A stretch of DNA of 64,000 bases from Heyndrickxia vini (GCF_016772275.1 NZ_CP065425.1:1288001-1352000), one strand, 5' to 3'. Shown: positions 35,712 to 45,473, counted from the stretch's first letter. Numbers and translations are program-made. The notes: a model not told the origin generated them from the sequence alone.

Positions 35712-37124
35712 ATGGAGAATATAAATTGGACAGAGGAAGTTCTAAAGAGAAAAGATCAGATTATTGACGATTTAAAAGGATTGTTAAAAATAAACAGTGT
35801 TTTAGATGAAGAAAATGCTACCGAAGATGCACCGTTAGGAAAAGGGATTAAAGAGGCATTACAATATTTATTAGATTTAGGCGAAAAAGATGGCTTTACT
35901 GCTAAAAATGTTGGCAATTTGGCTGGACATTTAGAAATGGGACAAGGAAATGAATTAATTGGTATCCTATGCCATGTGGATGTAGTGCCTGAAGGAGATG
36001 GCTGGAGTGTCGATCCATACGGTGGAGAGATTGCAGATGGAAAAATTTATGCTAGAGGAGCAAGTGATGATAAAGGACCAACAATGGCGGCCTACTATGC
36101 AATGAAAATTGTTAAAGATTTGGGTGTTCCTTTAGAAAAGCGTGTACGAATGATTATTGGAACGGATGAAGAAAGCAATTGGCGTTGTGTTGATCATTAT
36201 TTCCAACATGAAGAGATGCCAACAATGGGTTTTGCGCCAGATGCGGATTTCCCTATTATTAATGCTGAAAAAGGAATCGCTGATTACGATATTGTTTTGC
36301 CGGCTAAAACGGATGATCAGCAAGTGAAAAATACTCTACTATCATTTCAATCCGGGCGAAGATATAATATGGTACCTGATTTTGCAGAAGCTATTATCAC
36401 CTTTGATGGTGAACAAACGGATTTATTTCAAAAGTTCACAAGCTTCTTAGAGGGAAATGAGGTAAAAGGAAAGTATTTTGTTGAAAATGGGGAATTGCAC
36501 CTTGAATTGGAAGGTGTATCTGCTCATGGAATGGAACCGCGAAATGGGAAAAATGCAGGATTGTTTTTAACAAAATTTTTATCTACATTAGAGCTAAATC
36601 AAAATGCTAAGAAATTTGTTGATTTTGCTGTAAACGTATTATTTGATCAATCACGCGGAGAAGGCCTAGGTGTCCAATATAGCGATGATATTACAGGTGA
36701 TTTAACGATTAATGTTGGAAAAATGAATTATGACAATAAAAAAGGTGGAAGTTTTGGGATTAATATGCGCTATCCTGTAACCTTTAATATGGGTGAAGAA
36801 AAAGAAAAAATTTCTACAATAGCATCGGAATATGGATTTTCAATTGAAAACTTTTCCGACTCAAAACCACATCATGTAGATGCTAATGACGGGCTAATTA
36901 AAACTTTGCAAAAGGTTTATGAAGAGCAAACGGGAGAAAAAGCTGAACTTCTCTCAATTGGAGGAGGAACTTATGCACGCTCGTTAAAGTCTGGTGTCGC
37001 ATTCGGTGCACTTTTCCCTGGACGACCGGATGTTATGCATCAAAAGGACGAATACATGCCAGTCGATGATTTATTAAAAGCAACGGCAATTTATGCCCAA
37101 GCAATTTATGAATTAGCCAGATAA
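35712..37124 (+). CDS. pepV: Dipeptidase PepV
   Basis: A 470-residue M20-family zinc dipeptidase (YtjP in B. subtilis), cytoplasmic. The first metal ligand is in CHVDVVPEGDGW, the bridging Asp in ARGASDDKGP, and catalytic glutamates in GTDEESNW. Late GGGTYARSL and GRPDVMHQKDE motifs close the site. Start ATG 35712 has AAAGGAG about ten bases before it. The dat gene follows after 27 nt, so the pair may supply and interconvert D-amino acids or dipeptides, as commonly seen together in Bacillales. Confidence 0.93.
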   Translation: MENINWTEEVLKRKDQIIDDLKGLLKINSVLDEENATEDAPLGKGIKEALQYLLDLGEKDGFTAKNVGNLAGHLEMGQGNELIGILCHVDVVPEGDGWSVDPYGGEIADGKIYARGASDDKGPTMAAYYAMKIVKDLGVPLEKRVRMIIGTDEESNWRCVDHYFQHEEMPTMGFAPDADFPIINAEKGIADYDIVLPAKTDDQQVKNTLLSFQSGRRYNMVPDFAEAIITFDGEQTDLFQKFTSFLEGNEVKGKYFVENGELHLELEGVSAHGMEPRNGKNAGLFLTKFLSTLELNQNAKKFVDFAVNVLFDQSRGEGLGVQYSDDITGDLTINVGKMNYDNKKGGSFGINMRYPVTFNMGEEKEKISTIASEYGFSIENFSDSKPHHVDANDGLIKTLQKVYEEQTGEKAELLSIGGGTYARSLKSGVAFGALFPGRPDVMHQKDEYMPVDDLLKATAIYAQAIYELAR

Positions 37125-37151
37125 AAATCAAAATATGAAGGGGAACTTAGT

Positions 37152-37991
37152 GTGGAGAAAATAATTTTTAATGGGGAAATTATTGAACGTTCAAAGGTGA
37201 ATATTGATATTGAGGACCGAGGATATCAATTTGGAGACGGAATATATGAAGTCATACGAGTGTACAATGGAACACTTTTTACTAAGGAAGAACATGTTAA
37301 TCGTTTATATGAAAGTGCAGAGAAAATTTCGATTCACATTCCATATGAAAAATTGGAACTCATTCAAACATTAGAGGAATTGGTTCAAGTGAACCAACTC
37401 AAAACAGGCATTATTTACTTGCAACTAACCCGTGGAAGCTTTCCAAGGCAACATGGGTTCCCTAAATCGGAAGTCCCACCAGTTTATGTTGCATACACAC
37501 GCGAAATGCCGATCCCGAAAGTATCTATGGATGATGGTGTAAAAGGATTATTAGTAGAAGATGTTCGCTGGCTAAGATGTGATATTAAAAGTTTAAACTT
37601 ATTGGGAAATATTTTAGCTAAACAAAAAGCTGCAGAGTCGGGTTGCTTTGAAGCGATTCAACATCGAGGGGAAGAAATTACAGAAGGGTCTTCATCGAAT
37701 GTGTTTATCGTTAAGGACCATTGTTTAATCACGCGGCCCGCTACTAATTTAATCCTAAATGGAATTACAAGACAAGTTATTATTAAATTATGCCAAGAAA
37801 ATGGTATTTCTATTAGGGAAGAAATATTTACAATTAATGATTTATTGGAAGCGGATGAAGTGTTTATTTCGAGTACAACTTCAGAAGTAATGCCGATTAT
37901 TCAAGTAAATGATAAAGTGATATCATCAGGAACGCCTGGAGAAATAACAAGAAAACTTCAACATTTATTTCAACAAAAAATTGGTTTGTAA
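37152..37991 (+). CDS. dat: D-amino-acid transaminase
   Basis: A 279-residue fold-type IV PLP aminotransferase that makes D-glutamate from D-alanine for the cell wall. Lys146 in CDIKSLNLL is the PLP Schiff-base lysine; YQFGDGIYEVIRVYNG near the N-terminus and ITEGSSSNVFIV match the D-specific subgroup. The start is GTG with AAGGGG eight bases before. A terminator follows. Branched-chain transaminase is the main alternative but is less consistent with these motifs. Confidence 0.93.
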   Translation: MEKIIFNGEIIERSKVNIDIEDRGYQFGDGIYEVIRVYNGTLFTKEEHVNRLYESAEKISIHIPYEKLELIQTLEELVQVNQLKTGIIYLQLTRGSFPRQHGFPKSEVPPVYVAYTREMPIPKVSMDDGVKGLLVEDVRWLRCDIKSLNLLGNILAKQKAAESGCFEAIQHRGEEITEGSSSNVFIVKDHCLITRPATNLILNGITRQVIIKLCQENGISIREEIFTINDLLEADEVFISSTTSEVMPIIQVNDKVISSGTPGEITRKLQHLFQQKIGL

Positions 37992-38017
37992 TTGTAATGT
38001 TTTCAGATAGCAGAAAA

Positions 38018-38049
38018 AATAAACCAGTAATTCTGGTTTATTTTTTTTC
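38018..38049 (+). terminator. Terminator after dat
   Basis: ATAAACCAG and CTGGTTTAT form a 9-bp stem with a 5-base loop and eight T. Confidence 0.85.
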
Positions 38050-38159
38050 ATTGTGAATAATAATAAATAGGTAATTTATGAGATCATTAATAATTAGTAG
38101 TATCACTGTAGAATTTTGATAAACTAGGGTTATCAAAACAAAAATTAAGGGTGATGAAA

Positions 38160-38720
38160 TTGTCGAATAAACATTATTTTTTTGCTGTTCCATTACCTCC
38201 TAATATTAAGGAATCACTCTTTCAACTATGTGAAAATGTAAAAATAGAATTTCCATTTAAGCGTTGGGTACATGAAGAGGATTATCACATTACTTTAGCT
38301 TTTTTAGGAGATGCGGATAATACTCAATTAATAAAAGCAATAAAATTAATTAAAGAAAGTTTAGTTAGTTCTTCTTCGTTTAATATAAAAATTAACCATC
38401 TGGGGATTTTCGGAAGAGAGAAAGCACCTCGAATCTTTTGGGCAGGCTTACTTGAATCTTCTGAGTTAGCTAGGCTTAGGGAAATCGTTTATGAAAGCTG
38501 TATAAATGTAGAATTCAAATTAGATAGGAAACCATTTAACCCACATATCACATTAGCAAGGAAATGGGATGATACGAAACAGCTTTTTTCTTTAGAGAAA
38601 CTTAAAGAGATAAAAGTATCCTCATTGAGCTTTCAAGTAAATCAAGTAGTGTTATATGAAACAAATATTGAGACCACTCCAAAGTATCATAAAAAGGCTG
38701 TTATTCAATTGGGTGACTAA
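38160..38720 (+). CDS. thpR: ThpR, RNA 2',3'-cyclic phosphodiesterase
   Basis: A 186-residue 2H phosphoesterase (YtlP). The two catalytic HxT motifs are HITL at His43 and HITL at His129. It opens RNA 2',3'-cyclic phosphates in vitro; older names call it 2'-5' RNA ligase. I chose the TTG at 38160 because AAGGGTG ends six bases upstream; an ATG at 38154 and a GTG at 38151 overlap or abut that site. The ytlQ gene starts 20 nt later. Confidence 0.88.
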   Translation: MSNKHYFFAVPLPPNIKESLFQLCENVKIEFPFKRWVHEEDYHITLAFLGDADNTQLIKAIKLIKESLVSSSSFNIKINHLGIFGREKAPRIFWAGLLESSELARLREIVYESCINVEFKLDRKPFNPHITLARKWDDTKQLFSLEKLKEIKVSSLSFQVNQVVLYETNIETTPKYHKKAVIQLGD

Positions 38721-38740
38721 TAGTAAAGGAAGAAAAATAT

Positions 38741-39715
38741 ATGGGACAGCTAATAAAACTTCAGGATTATATATCCCGTTATGAAATGGATCCTTTTCGG
38801 TATCCTGCACAGTATGTAAGATTAAAAAAACAACAATGGAAGAAATTAAAGCTCGATTGGGAGAATCAAACACCTATTTCTATCGAAACAAAAGAAGCGG
38901 AAGAAGACACTAAACCAAGATCTTTGAACGTAATCAAAAAATTATTTCAAAAATCATATAGTGAAAAAGGTGATTGGGTTCACGAGAATCAGTTACCTTC
39001 TGAATCAATGTTTCAATTTGCACCGGAATTACTATATTACCCAGATTCGATAGATGAGTTAAAGCATTTATTTCTCGATCAGTTATTTTCGTTTCAAATG
39101 AAATGGGCGAGCTCAACAATTATTGAAAAGTCTTATATAGATAAAAGCTATTACAGAAATGAAAAGTTAAAATATTTATTACAACGGTTTCCTGATACTT
39201 TTTTATTTCTATACGAGCCTATCTTTTTATTGAAAAAGGCGCCAATAGAAATGGAGGTCCTATTAATAACGCCCACGGAGATTTGGTGTATTGTATTTTT
39301 AGAAGAAGAGAATGAGGCGGTATTTTTAGGTTCTAAGGAACGGTTTTGGAGTAAAAGAGCAAATGGGAATGAAAGCAAGATTTTAAATCCGGTGATATCA
39401 TTGAATCGGATGGCGAAGATTATTATGCAACTATTAAACTACCATCAAATAGACATCCCAATGAAAAAAGCAATAATTAGCCGCAACGGATATATTGATT
39501 ACCCTAATGCACCTGTTGACGTTGTATTATTAGAAAAGAGAAAGTATCCGGAATGGTTCAAACAACAAAGGAATCATCTTTCTCCTTTAAAACATATTCA
39601 ATTAAAGGCGGCAAAGGTTCTGTTAGATTATTGTCAAACGACAAGTGCTAAAAGGTCAGAATGGAATAGTAGTGAGGGATTAGAAGAAAATCCTTTTGAA
39701 ATCGAAAATGATTAA
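38741..39715 (+). CDS. ytlQ: YtlQ-like protein with possible NERD domain
   Basis: A 324-residue cytoplasmic protein. The middle part (IEMEVLLITPTEIWCIVFLEE, ~165-185) has the pattern of a NERD/nuclease-related fold, and IPMKKAIISRNGYID is similar to its later strands. The position between thpR and ytmP equals ytlQ in B. subtilis. No full catalytic set is visible. GGAAGAAAA before the ATG is a weak ribosome site. It is probably co-transcribed with thpR. Confidence 0.72.
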   Translation: MGQLIKLQDYISRYEMDPFRYPAQYVRLKKQQWKKLKLDWENQTPISIETKEAEEDTKPRSLNVIKKLFQKSYSEKGDWVHENQLPSESMFQFAPELLYYPDSIDELKHLFLDQLFSFQMKWASSTIIEKSYIDKSYYRNEKLKYLLQRFPDTFLFLYEPIFLLKKAPIEMEVLLITPTEIWCIVFLEEENEAVFLGSKERFWSKRANGNESKILNPVISLNRMAKIIMQLLNYHQIDIPMKKAIISRNGYIDYPNAPVDVVLLEKRKYPEWFKQQRNHLSPLKHIQLKAAKVLLDYCQTTSAKRSEWNSSEGLEENPFEIEND

Positions 39716-39902
39716 ACAATCGTTCTAATAATTAACTTGACGAAAAATGTCATAAAGAATAAAATTTATTAAAGACACTTTTCTATACTTTTTTATTTAA
39801 AAAACATTCTTTTGTTGAAATATTTTGCTAAATAATAGTAAACTAAATTTTGTCTTTGAAAATTTAACATAATCGCAACAATTTTTTTGAAATCAGTTTA
39901 TT

Positions 39903-39951
39903 AAAGCTAGCTATTGTTGTCTGCTAAATTTCAATAGCTAGCTTTTTTTTT
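39903..39951 (+). terminator. Terminator upstream of ytmP
   Basis: AAAGCTAGCTATTG and CAATAGCTAGCTTT form a perfect 14-bp stem with a 15-base loop, followed by T's. It probably ends the thpR-ytlQ transcript ~190 bases after the stop. Confidence 0.85.
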
Positions 39952-40016
39952 GACTATGTAATGATATTTTGAGCGCCGAAAGTGATGGGCGGCGAATTAA
40001 TTGAAGGTGAATGATG

Positions 40017-40796
40017 TTGGAACACATACTTGGTCAAGGTTGGGAAGTAATCCCGGCCGGAGGGGCAACTGGAGAAGCATTCTTTGCCAAACATCAAGAT
40101 CAAAAATTATTTTTAAAAAGAAACTCCTCTCCTTTTTTAGCTGTTTTATCTGCAGAGGGTATCGTACCGAAGCTTGTTTGGACCAAACGAACTGAAAATG
40201 GCGATGTTATAACCGCACAACAATGGTTAAACGGGAGAGAACTAAAGCCAGAAGAAATGAGCCAAGATCGTGTTGCCAAACTTTTGAAAAAAATTCACGA
40301 TTCTGCCCCTCTTCTTTCAATGCTATTAAGATTGGGGAAAACACCATTTGAACCAGAGATGATGCTCGCTCAAATTGAAACAGAATTGGATAAGGAACTT
40401 TTAAACTTACCAATTATTGATTCATCCCTAAGCTTTCTCCAACAAGAAGTCGTAAATATTAAAACGAATAATTATGTTGTTTGTCATAGTGATATAAATC
40501 ATAACAACTGGCTGCTAACAGACGACAACCAGCTGTATTTGATTGATTGGGATGGACAAATGATTGCTGATCCCGCACTAGATATTGGAATGCTTCTTTA
40601 TTTATATATTGATTCTAAAGAATGGAATGAATGGTTCTTACAATATGGAATACATGTAGATGAACAGCTTCTATTAAGAATGAAATGGTACTTTGTTGCT
40701 CAATCACTCTTATTTGTACAATGGCACAAGTCCAAGGATCGATTAATGGAAATGGACCAGTGGATCAATAGGCTTCAAGCAATTTTTAAAAGTTAA
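40017..40796 (+). CDS. ytmP: YtmP, aminoglycoside-phosphotransferase-fold kinase
   Basis: A 259-residue kinase-like protein. CHSDINHNNWLL is the catalytic loop with Asp and Asn, and LIDWDGQMIADPALDIG holds the metal-binding Asp. The N-lobe lysine lies in KLFLKRNSS. Substrate unknown; choline-kinase or APH-type small-molecule phosphorylation is the family theme. I start at TTG 40017, seven bases after AGGTG; two ATGs at 40011 and 40014 are too close to it. The 3' end overlaps convergent ytzH by 11 nt. Confidence 0.85.
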   Translation: MEHILGQGWEVIPAGGATGEAFFAKHQDQKLFLKRNSSPFLAVLSAEGIVPKLVWTKRTENGDVITAQQWLNGRELKPEEMSQDRVAKLLKKIHDSAPLLSMLLRLGKTPFEPEMMLAQIETELDKELLNLPIIDSSLSFLQQEVVNIKTNNYVVCHSDINHNNWLLTDDNQLYLIDWDGQMIADPALDIGMLLYLYIDSKEWNEWFLQYGIHVDEQLLLRMKWYFVAQSLLFVQWHKSKDRLMEMDQWINRLQAIFKS

Positions 40797-41064
40797 TATT
40801 CATTTGATCTACCCATTGGGATAAATTTTCTTGATTGGATTCAATATGTGAATTTAAGTGTTGTGTATATTGTCCATTTTGACTATAATCGTAAACCTCT
40901 TGAAGAACTGATTTCACGGAATCATTGATATGAGGATCTGTCATTAGAGATTTGACAAGGCGCTCCAATTGTTCACATTCTGATACAGAACCACAGCAAT
41001 CAACTTGATGATTGTTTAATATATCTTTTAATAAAGTAATTTGGTCTAGATGGGATAGAGGCAT
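40786..41064 (-). CDS. ytzH: YtzH-like protein
   Basis: A 92-residue helical protein, MPLSHLDQITLLKDILNNHQ at the start, then CCGSVSECEQLERLVKSLM and DYSQNGQYTQHLNSHI. This is the YtzH family; function unknown. The ATG at 41064 follows AAAGGA at eight bases; the frame runs on to 41142 through a hairpin and is rejected there. It faces trmB divergently and overlaps ytmP. Confidence 0.9.
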   Translation of the reverse strand: MPLSHLDQITLLKDILNNHQVDCCGSVSECEQLERLVKSLMTDPHINDSVKSVLQEVYDYSQNGQYTQHLNSHIESNQENLSQWVDQMNINF

Positions 41065-41095
41065 ACGAAACATCCTTTCAATTTTTGTAATATAA

Positions 41096-41131
41096 AAAAG
41101 GAATCCACAATTATTTTGTGAATTCCTTTTA
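41096..41131. terminator. Bidirectional terminator-like hairpin between ytzH and trmB starts
   Basis: AAAAGGAAT-CACAA pairs with TTGTG-ATTCCTTTT, with T-runs on both strands. Its place is odd: it sits upstream of both divergent start codons (32 and 38 bases away). Confidence 0.6.
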
Positions 41132-41168
41132 TCTTTATTCATATAAAATCAAACTGAGGTGTAAATAC

Positions 41169-41828
41169 ATGCGTTTAAGACACAAACCGTGGGCGGCTGA
41201 TAAATTAATGCAATACCCGCAATATGTAGTACAAAATCCCGAACAGAGTAAAGGTCAATGGAATAAAGTTTTTGAAAATGACCATCCCCTTCATATTGAA
41301 GTTGGAACTGGTAAAGGACAATTTATTGTTGGAATGGCAAAAGCAAATCCAAATATTAATTATATAGGAATTGAGCTTCAAGATAGTGTAATAGTATCTG
41401 CATTGGATCGAATTATTGAAGCAGAACTGCCAAATGTAAAGTTATTAAATGTGGATGGAGAAAAGTTACGGGAGTTCTTTGAAAAAGGTGATGTTAATCG
41501 AGTTTATTTAAATTTTTCAGATCCTTGGCCGAAGAATCGACATGAAAAGAGACGATTAACGTACAAAACGTTTTTAAAATTATATGAAGATGTTTTAGTG
41601 GATGATGGGGAAATCCATTTTAAAACAGATAACCAAGGTCTTTTTGAATATTCATTAACAAGTTTTTCTGAATATGGGTTACTGCTTAAATATGTAAGTT
41701 TAGATTTACACAATAGTGATTTTCCGGATAATATCATGACGGAGTATGAAGAGAAGTTTTCAGCAAGAGGTCAAAGGATTTATCGGTGTGAGGTAAAATA
41801 TCCTACAAATAATCAAGAAGCTAAATGA
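41169..41828 (+). CDS. trmB: tRNA (guanine-N7-)-methyltransferase TrmB
   Basis: A 219-residue SAM enzyme that forms m7G46 in tRNA. It shows MRLRHKPWA, the SAM loop EVGTGKGQF (44-52), and [16 protein letters not shown] (~113) with the catalytic region, then [11 protein letters not shown] and [17 protein letters not shown] 41169 with GAGGTG seven bases upstream is chosen; an upstream frame start at 41118 lies in the hairpin. A strong terminator follows. Confidence 0.96.
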   Translation: MRLRHKPWAADKLMQYPQYVVQNPEQSKGQWNKVFENDHPLHIEVGTGKGQFIVGMAKANPNINYIGIELQDSVIVSALDRIIEAELPNVKLLNVDGEKLREFFEKGDVNRVYLNFSDPWPKNRHEKRRLTYKTFLKLYEDVLVDDGEIHFKTDNQGLFEYSLTSFSEYGLLLKYVSLDLHNSDFPDNIMTEYEEKFSARGQRIYRCEVKYPTNNQEAK

Positions 41829-41865
41829 AAGGGAAATGACTGATAGCAGTCATTTCCCTTTTTTA
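41827..41865 (+). terminator. Terminator after trmB
   Basis: AAAGGGAAATGACTG and CAGTCATTTCCCTTT form a perfect 15-bp stem with loop ATAG and six T. Confidence 0.9.
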
Positions 41866-41917
41866 AAAGGTAGTATAAAACTTTTTGAGATTAATGTTCC
41901 TGAAAAAATATCTGCTT

Positions 41918-42072
41918 TGTCTAGCTCCAGCGCCTATCGACTAGAAAACTTCAAGACTTTTCCCTACGATAAGTCAACATCGATTCGCCTTACAGGCTCA
42001 TCGTGTTTCCTTTATCTCAGTCAAAGTCCTTCCAGTTTTTACGTCGATGAGCGAGGCGCTTCCGCTTTTCAT
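41918..42072. repeat. R1 intergenic repeat, long copy 2
   Basis: About 155 bp, similar to 6513-6660 along its length, including ATCGACTAGAAAACTTCA, CTTTTCCCTACGATAAGTCA and GGCTCATCGTGTTTCCTTTA. The outer arms AGCGCCT/AGGCGCT differ from copy 1 by paired substitutions. An open frame of 91 codons crosses it but is not conserved in copy 1. Confidence 0.75.
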
Positions 42073-42123
42073 ACTACTAACAAATTATTCGAAATGTTAC
42101 AATTAGGTTAAGGAGGGATATGT

Positions 42124-42963
42124 ATGGAGAAATTAACGGTTGGGGATTTAACAATATGGTGGTTGAACGGTGGAGTTACCTATTTAGATGGTGGTGCCAT
42201 GTTTGGCGTCGTGCCAAAACCGTTGTGGTCAAAAAAATATCCGGTTAATGAAATGAACCAAATTGAATTACGGACGGATCCAATGTTTCTTCAGTTGAAT
42301 GGGAAAAATATTCTAATTGAAACAGGCATCGGAAACGGAAAGCTTACTGAAAAGCAAAAGAGAAATTTTGGTGTTGCTGAGGAATCGGCTATTGAGAAAT
42401 CATTAGATGAACTTGGTTTAACTGCCGAAGATATTGATATTATTTGTATGACGCATTTGCATTTTGATCATGCGAGTGGATTAACAAAATGGGAAAATGA
42501 TCAATTAATTCCCATGTTTCCAAATGCAACGATTTACACTTCACAAGTGGAATGGAATGAAATGAAAAATCCAAATATCCGCTCAAAAAATACATATTGG
42601 GCCGAAAACTGGGAGCCTATACAGCATCAGGTCAAAACATTTGAAAAGCTGATAGTTATTGAGGATAGTTTGAAAATGATTCATACAGGTGGTCATAGCG
42701 ATGGGCATTCAATCCTTCAAATTGAAAGTAACGGTGAGAAGCTGATACATATGGCAGATTTAATGCCTACCCATGCACATAAAAATCCATTGTGGGTTCT
42801 AGCATATGATGATTATCCAATGACATCCATTTTTGCAAAAGAAAAATTTATTTCCGAAGCAATTAATGAAAACGCATGGTTTATTTTTTATCATGATGCA
42901 TTTTTTCGTGCGATAAAATGGGATAAAGAGGGAAATATTATTGAAGAATTGAAAAAAAAATAA
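42124..42963 (+). CDS. ytnP: YtnP, metallo-beta-lactamase-fold lactonase
   Basis: A 279-residue MBL-fold hydrolase. The metal motif HLHFDHASG is at ~111-119, His in [10 protein letters not shown] and Asp in MADLMPTH complete the binuclear site, and a late FYHDAFF supplies the last His. YtnP of B. subtilis is a lactonase that degrades homoserine-lactone-like signals. AAGGAGGG precedes the ATG. Confidence 0.9.
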   Translation: MEKLTVGDLTIWWLNGGVTYLDGGAMFGVVPKPLWSKKYPVNEMNQIELRTDPMFLQLNGKNILIETGIGNGKLTEKQKRNFGVAEESAIEKSLDELGLTAEDIDIICMTHLHFDHASGLTKWENDQLIPMFPNATIYTSQVEWNEMKNPNIRSKNTYWAENWEPIQHQVKTFEKLIVIEDSLKMIHTGGHSDGHSILQIESNGEKLIHMADLMPTHAHKNPLWVLAYDDYPMTSIFAKEKFISEAINENAWFIFYHDAFFRAIKWDKEGNIIEELKKK

Positions 42964-42967
42964 TCTA

Positions 42968-43000
42968 GGAAAAAGGTATCCTTTCGGGAGCCTTTTTCCT
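42968..43000 (+). terminator. Terminator after ytnP
   Basis: GGAAAAAGG-TCC pairs with GGGA-CCTTTTTCC around a TTTC loop; T's are part of the right arm. Confidence 0.7.
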
Positions 43001-43010
43001 TATCTCTTTA

Positions 43011-43322
43011 TTATAAGGGGTAAACATCTAAAATCGAGCCAGTATAGGCATCAGCGATGAATTCATATTGTTTTCTTTCTTCCCCAATTCGACATGTAAT
43101 ACCACCGCGATAAATTTTCGTTTTAATAGGAAATTTTTCATACTCTTCTTTCATAATTTGAATCCATGAACCTTCAACGGTCGTCTCTTCTTTAAAAGCC
43201 TTTTTCACCTTCGTTAAAACCGTTTCACTTGAAATAAAGGTTTTACTTTTAACAGCCTCATTAACTAAATATCCACTTACTGCACCAACAGCAATTCCCG
43301 TAACAAATGATTTCCAGTTCAT
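43011..43322 (-). CDS. ytzB: YtzB-like PepSY-type protein
   Basis: A 103-residue protein with one N-terminal hydrophobic segment (FVTGIAVGAVSGYLVNEAV) and an external PepSY-like domain ending YEFIADAYTGSILDVYPL. The ligand or inhibitory role is unknown. The ATG at 43322 is nine bases after GGGAGG; an upstream ATG at 43328 is too near. Position after ytnP agrees with ytzB. Confidence 0.8.
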   Translation of the reverse strand: MNWKSFVTGIAVGAVSGYLVNEAVKSKTFISSETVLTKVKKAFKEETTVEGSWIQIMKEEYEKFPIKTKIYRGGITCRIGEERKQYEFIADAYTGSILDVYPL

Positions 43323-43438
43323 AAGCATTACCCTCCCATTTTTATCTAGTTTACCATATTCATTCGTTAAAAAAATTTATTTATCTTGTAAAAAGCTACC
43401 TTTTTTTCTTACAATGGAGAAAGGAAAGGATGGATTGT

Positions 43439-45298
43439 ATGAAAAAATTAAATGGTTTTACTTTATACATATTAGCAGTATTACTATTATGGATTAAAAC
43501 GCTAATTATTTACTTTTTTGAATTTGATTTAAGAACGGACACCGTTTTAGATACATTGATATTATTGATAAATCCTATTGGTTCAATTGCACTATTTCTT
43601 AGCATTGGTCTGTTTTTTTCAAAGAAAATGAGGAAAACCGTATTTATTGTAATATACATACTTTTATCCGGAGTTTTATATGGAAATATTTTGTATTATC
43701 GTTTTTACATAGATTTTATCACTGTTCCTGTGCTATTCCAGTTTCAAAATGTAGGAGGTTTGAGCCAAAGTACATTAGAACTGATCAATTGGACAGATCC
43801 TTTTCTATTTGTGGATGTTGCCATCTTAATTTGGCTATTAGCGAAAAAAACGGAAAAGGGTTTACCTTTAGTACGAAGAAAACTATACATTGTCGGTACA
43901 AGTTTGGCTCTAATTGCCGTTGTCATTGTTAGCGGGGTAATTGAAAACCCTCGTATTTTAAAAAAATCATATGATCGGGAAGCATTAGTGAAAACGCTTG
44001 GAAGCTATAATTATCATATTTACGATATCATCTTTAATTCAAAAATGTTTGTTCAGCGCGCACTTGCAGATAGTGCTGATATAAAGGAAGTAAAAAACTA
44101 TCTTCAGAGTCGGAAAATTGGCAAAAATAATCAATCTCGATTAAGCGGTAGTGGCAAAGGGAAAAATGTTATCGTCATTTCATTAGAATCCACGCAGCAA
44201 TTGGTTATTAATCGGAAAATAAATGGGGAAGAAATTACACCGTTTTTGAATTCATTAATTAAAGAAAGTTTATATTTTCCGAATGTATACCATCAAACTG
44301 CACAAGGAAAAACGTCGGATGCTGAGTTTATGATTGATAACGGTTTATATCCTTTATCGGGGGGATCTGTGTTTGTAAGACGACCGCGAAATGAGTTTTA
44401 TGCTTTGCCGGAGATATTGAAAGAGAACGATTATTATAGTGCCGTTTTTCATAGTAACGATGAAACGTTTTGGAATCGAGAAAATATGTATCACTCATTA
44501 GGATATAATAAATTCTTTTCTAAAACTTCTTATCAAGTAAACGAGGAAAACAGTGTTAACTATGGTCTAAAAGATATCCCGTTTTTTAAACAATCCATTC
44601 CATTATTAGAAAAGGTGCCACAGCCTTTTTATGCAAAGTTTTTAACGTTAACAAACCATTTTCCATTTTTGTTAAATGAAGAAGATCAATATCTTAATGA
44701 CCAGGAAGAAAACCCTGATTTAGTTCATCGCTATTTTCGAACAGTTAGGTATGAAGATGAAGCAATTAAAACTTTTATTAATGGGCTCAAAAAAAGCGGC
44801 ATTTATGATCAATCTGTTATTGTCTTATACGGGGACCATTATGGGATTTCAAAAAGCTATCATAAACAATTAGAACCTGTTCTTGGAAAAGAAATTACAC
44901 CAAATGAGCAAGTAGAGCTTCAAAAAGTTCCATTGATTATTCATATCCCTGGACAGAAGGCGCAGGAATTTGATTCGATTGGCGGTCAAACAGATATTAG
45001 ACAAACGATTTTAGATATATTAGGTGTCAAGCCGCAGAAAAATGTCGTTGATTTTGGACAAAGCTTAATTTCCAATAAAGAAAAGGATTTTGTTATCTTT
45101 CGTGATGGAACTTTTGTAACGAATAAATACACATATACTGAGAATACATGTTTTAACAAAATATCTGGAAAAAAAGTAAAAATGAACAAATGTACACCTT
45201 ATTTTGATCGTGTTCAAAATGAACTAAATCTGTCGGACAATGTCATCTTCGGAGACTTATTGCGTTTTAAAGATGAAGATAGAAAGCATAATAAGTAG
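43439..45298 (+). CDS. LtaS-family phosphoglycerol transferase
   Basis: A 619-residue membrane enzyme of the lipoteichoic acid synthase family. About five hydrophobic helices lie in residues 1-180, then an extracellular sulfatase-like domain. VIVISLEST supplies the first metal Glu, Thr in QGKTSDAEF (~290) is the nucleophile, and LYGDHYGIS holds the late Asp/His metal ligands. It may be the main LtaS or a primase or stress paralogue. ATG 43439 is eight bases after AAAGGA; ATG 43430 overlaps that site. Confidence 0.88.
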   Translation: MKKLNGFTLYILAVLLLWIKTLIIYFFEFDLRTDTVLDTLILLINPIGSIALFLSIGLFFSKKMRKTVFIVIYILLSGVLYGNILYYRFYIDFITVPVLFQFQNVGGLSQSTLELINWTDPFLFVDVAILIWLLAKKTEKGLPLVRRKLYIVGTSLALIAVVIVSGVIENPRILKKSYDREALVKTLGSYNYHIYDIIFNSKMFVQRALADSADIKEVKNYLQSRKIGKNNQSRLSGSGKGKNVIVISLESTQQLVINRKINGEEITPFLNSLIKESLYFPNVYHQTAQGKTSDAEFMIDNGLYPLSGGSVFVRRPRNEFYALPEILKENDYYSAVFHSNDETFWNRENMYHSLGYNKFFSKTSYQVNEENSVNYGLKDIPFFKQSIPLLEKVPQPFYAKFLTLTNHFPFLLNEEDQYLNDQEENPDLVHRYFRTVRYEDEAIKTFINGLKKSGIYDQSVIVLYGDHYGISKSYHKQLEPVLGKEITPNEQVELQKVPLIIHIPGQKAQEFDSIGGQTDIRQTILDILGVKPQKNVVDFGQSLISNKEKDFVIFRDGTFVTNKYTYTENTCFNKISGKKVKMNKCTPYFDRVQNELNLSDNVIFGDLLRFKDEDRKHNK

Positions 45299-45336
45299 AA
45301 TCCTTTTTATAAAATCGTTGCTTATAATAATGAAAT

Positions 45337-45473
45337 GTAGAGTGGATTGGAGCGAAAGGTGCTTGACTCCTGTGGGATATAGAGGAAAAGTCGAGACCCC
45401 ACAGACGCGTAGCGTCGAGGAGGCTCGACTTCCTCCCCACGGAAAGCAAGCACCTGTAGCGGAAAGGAACGGT
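45337..45473. repeat. R2 intergenic structured repeat, copy 2
   Basis: Shares nearly the whole length with 17214-17354. Stems: GGTGCTTG/CAAGCACC, TGTGGG/CCCACG, AAGTCGAG/CTCGACTT and GACGC/GCGTC; the apical loop is shorter than in copy 1. Differences from copy 1 keep pairing. It lies ~40 bases after the LtaS-like gene. Confidence 0.8.

Noticed and set aside
41836-42111. 91-codon plus-strand frame across the R1 repeat
   Set aside because: Frame is not preserved in the other R1 copy and starts within the trmB terminator.
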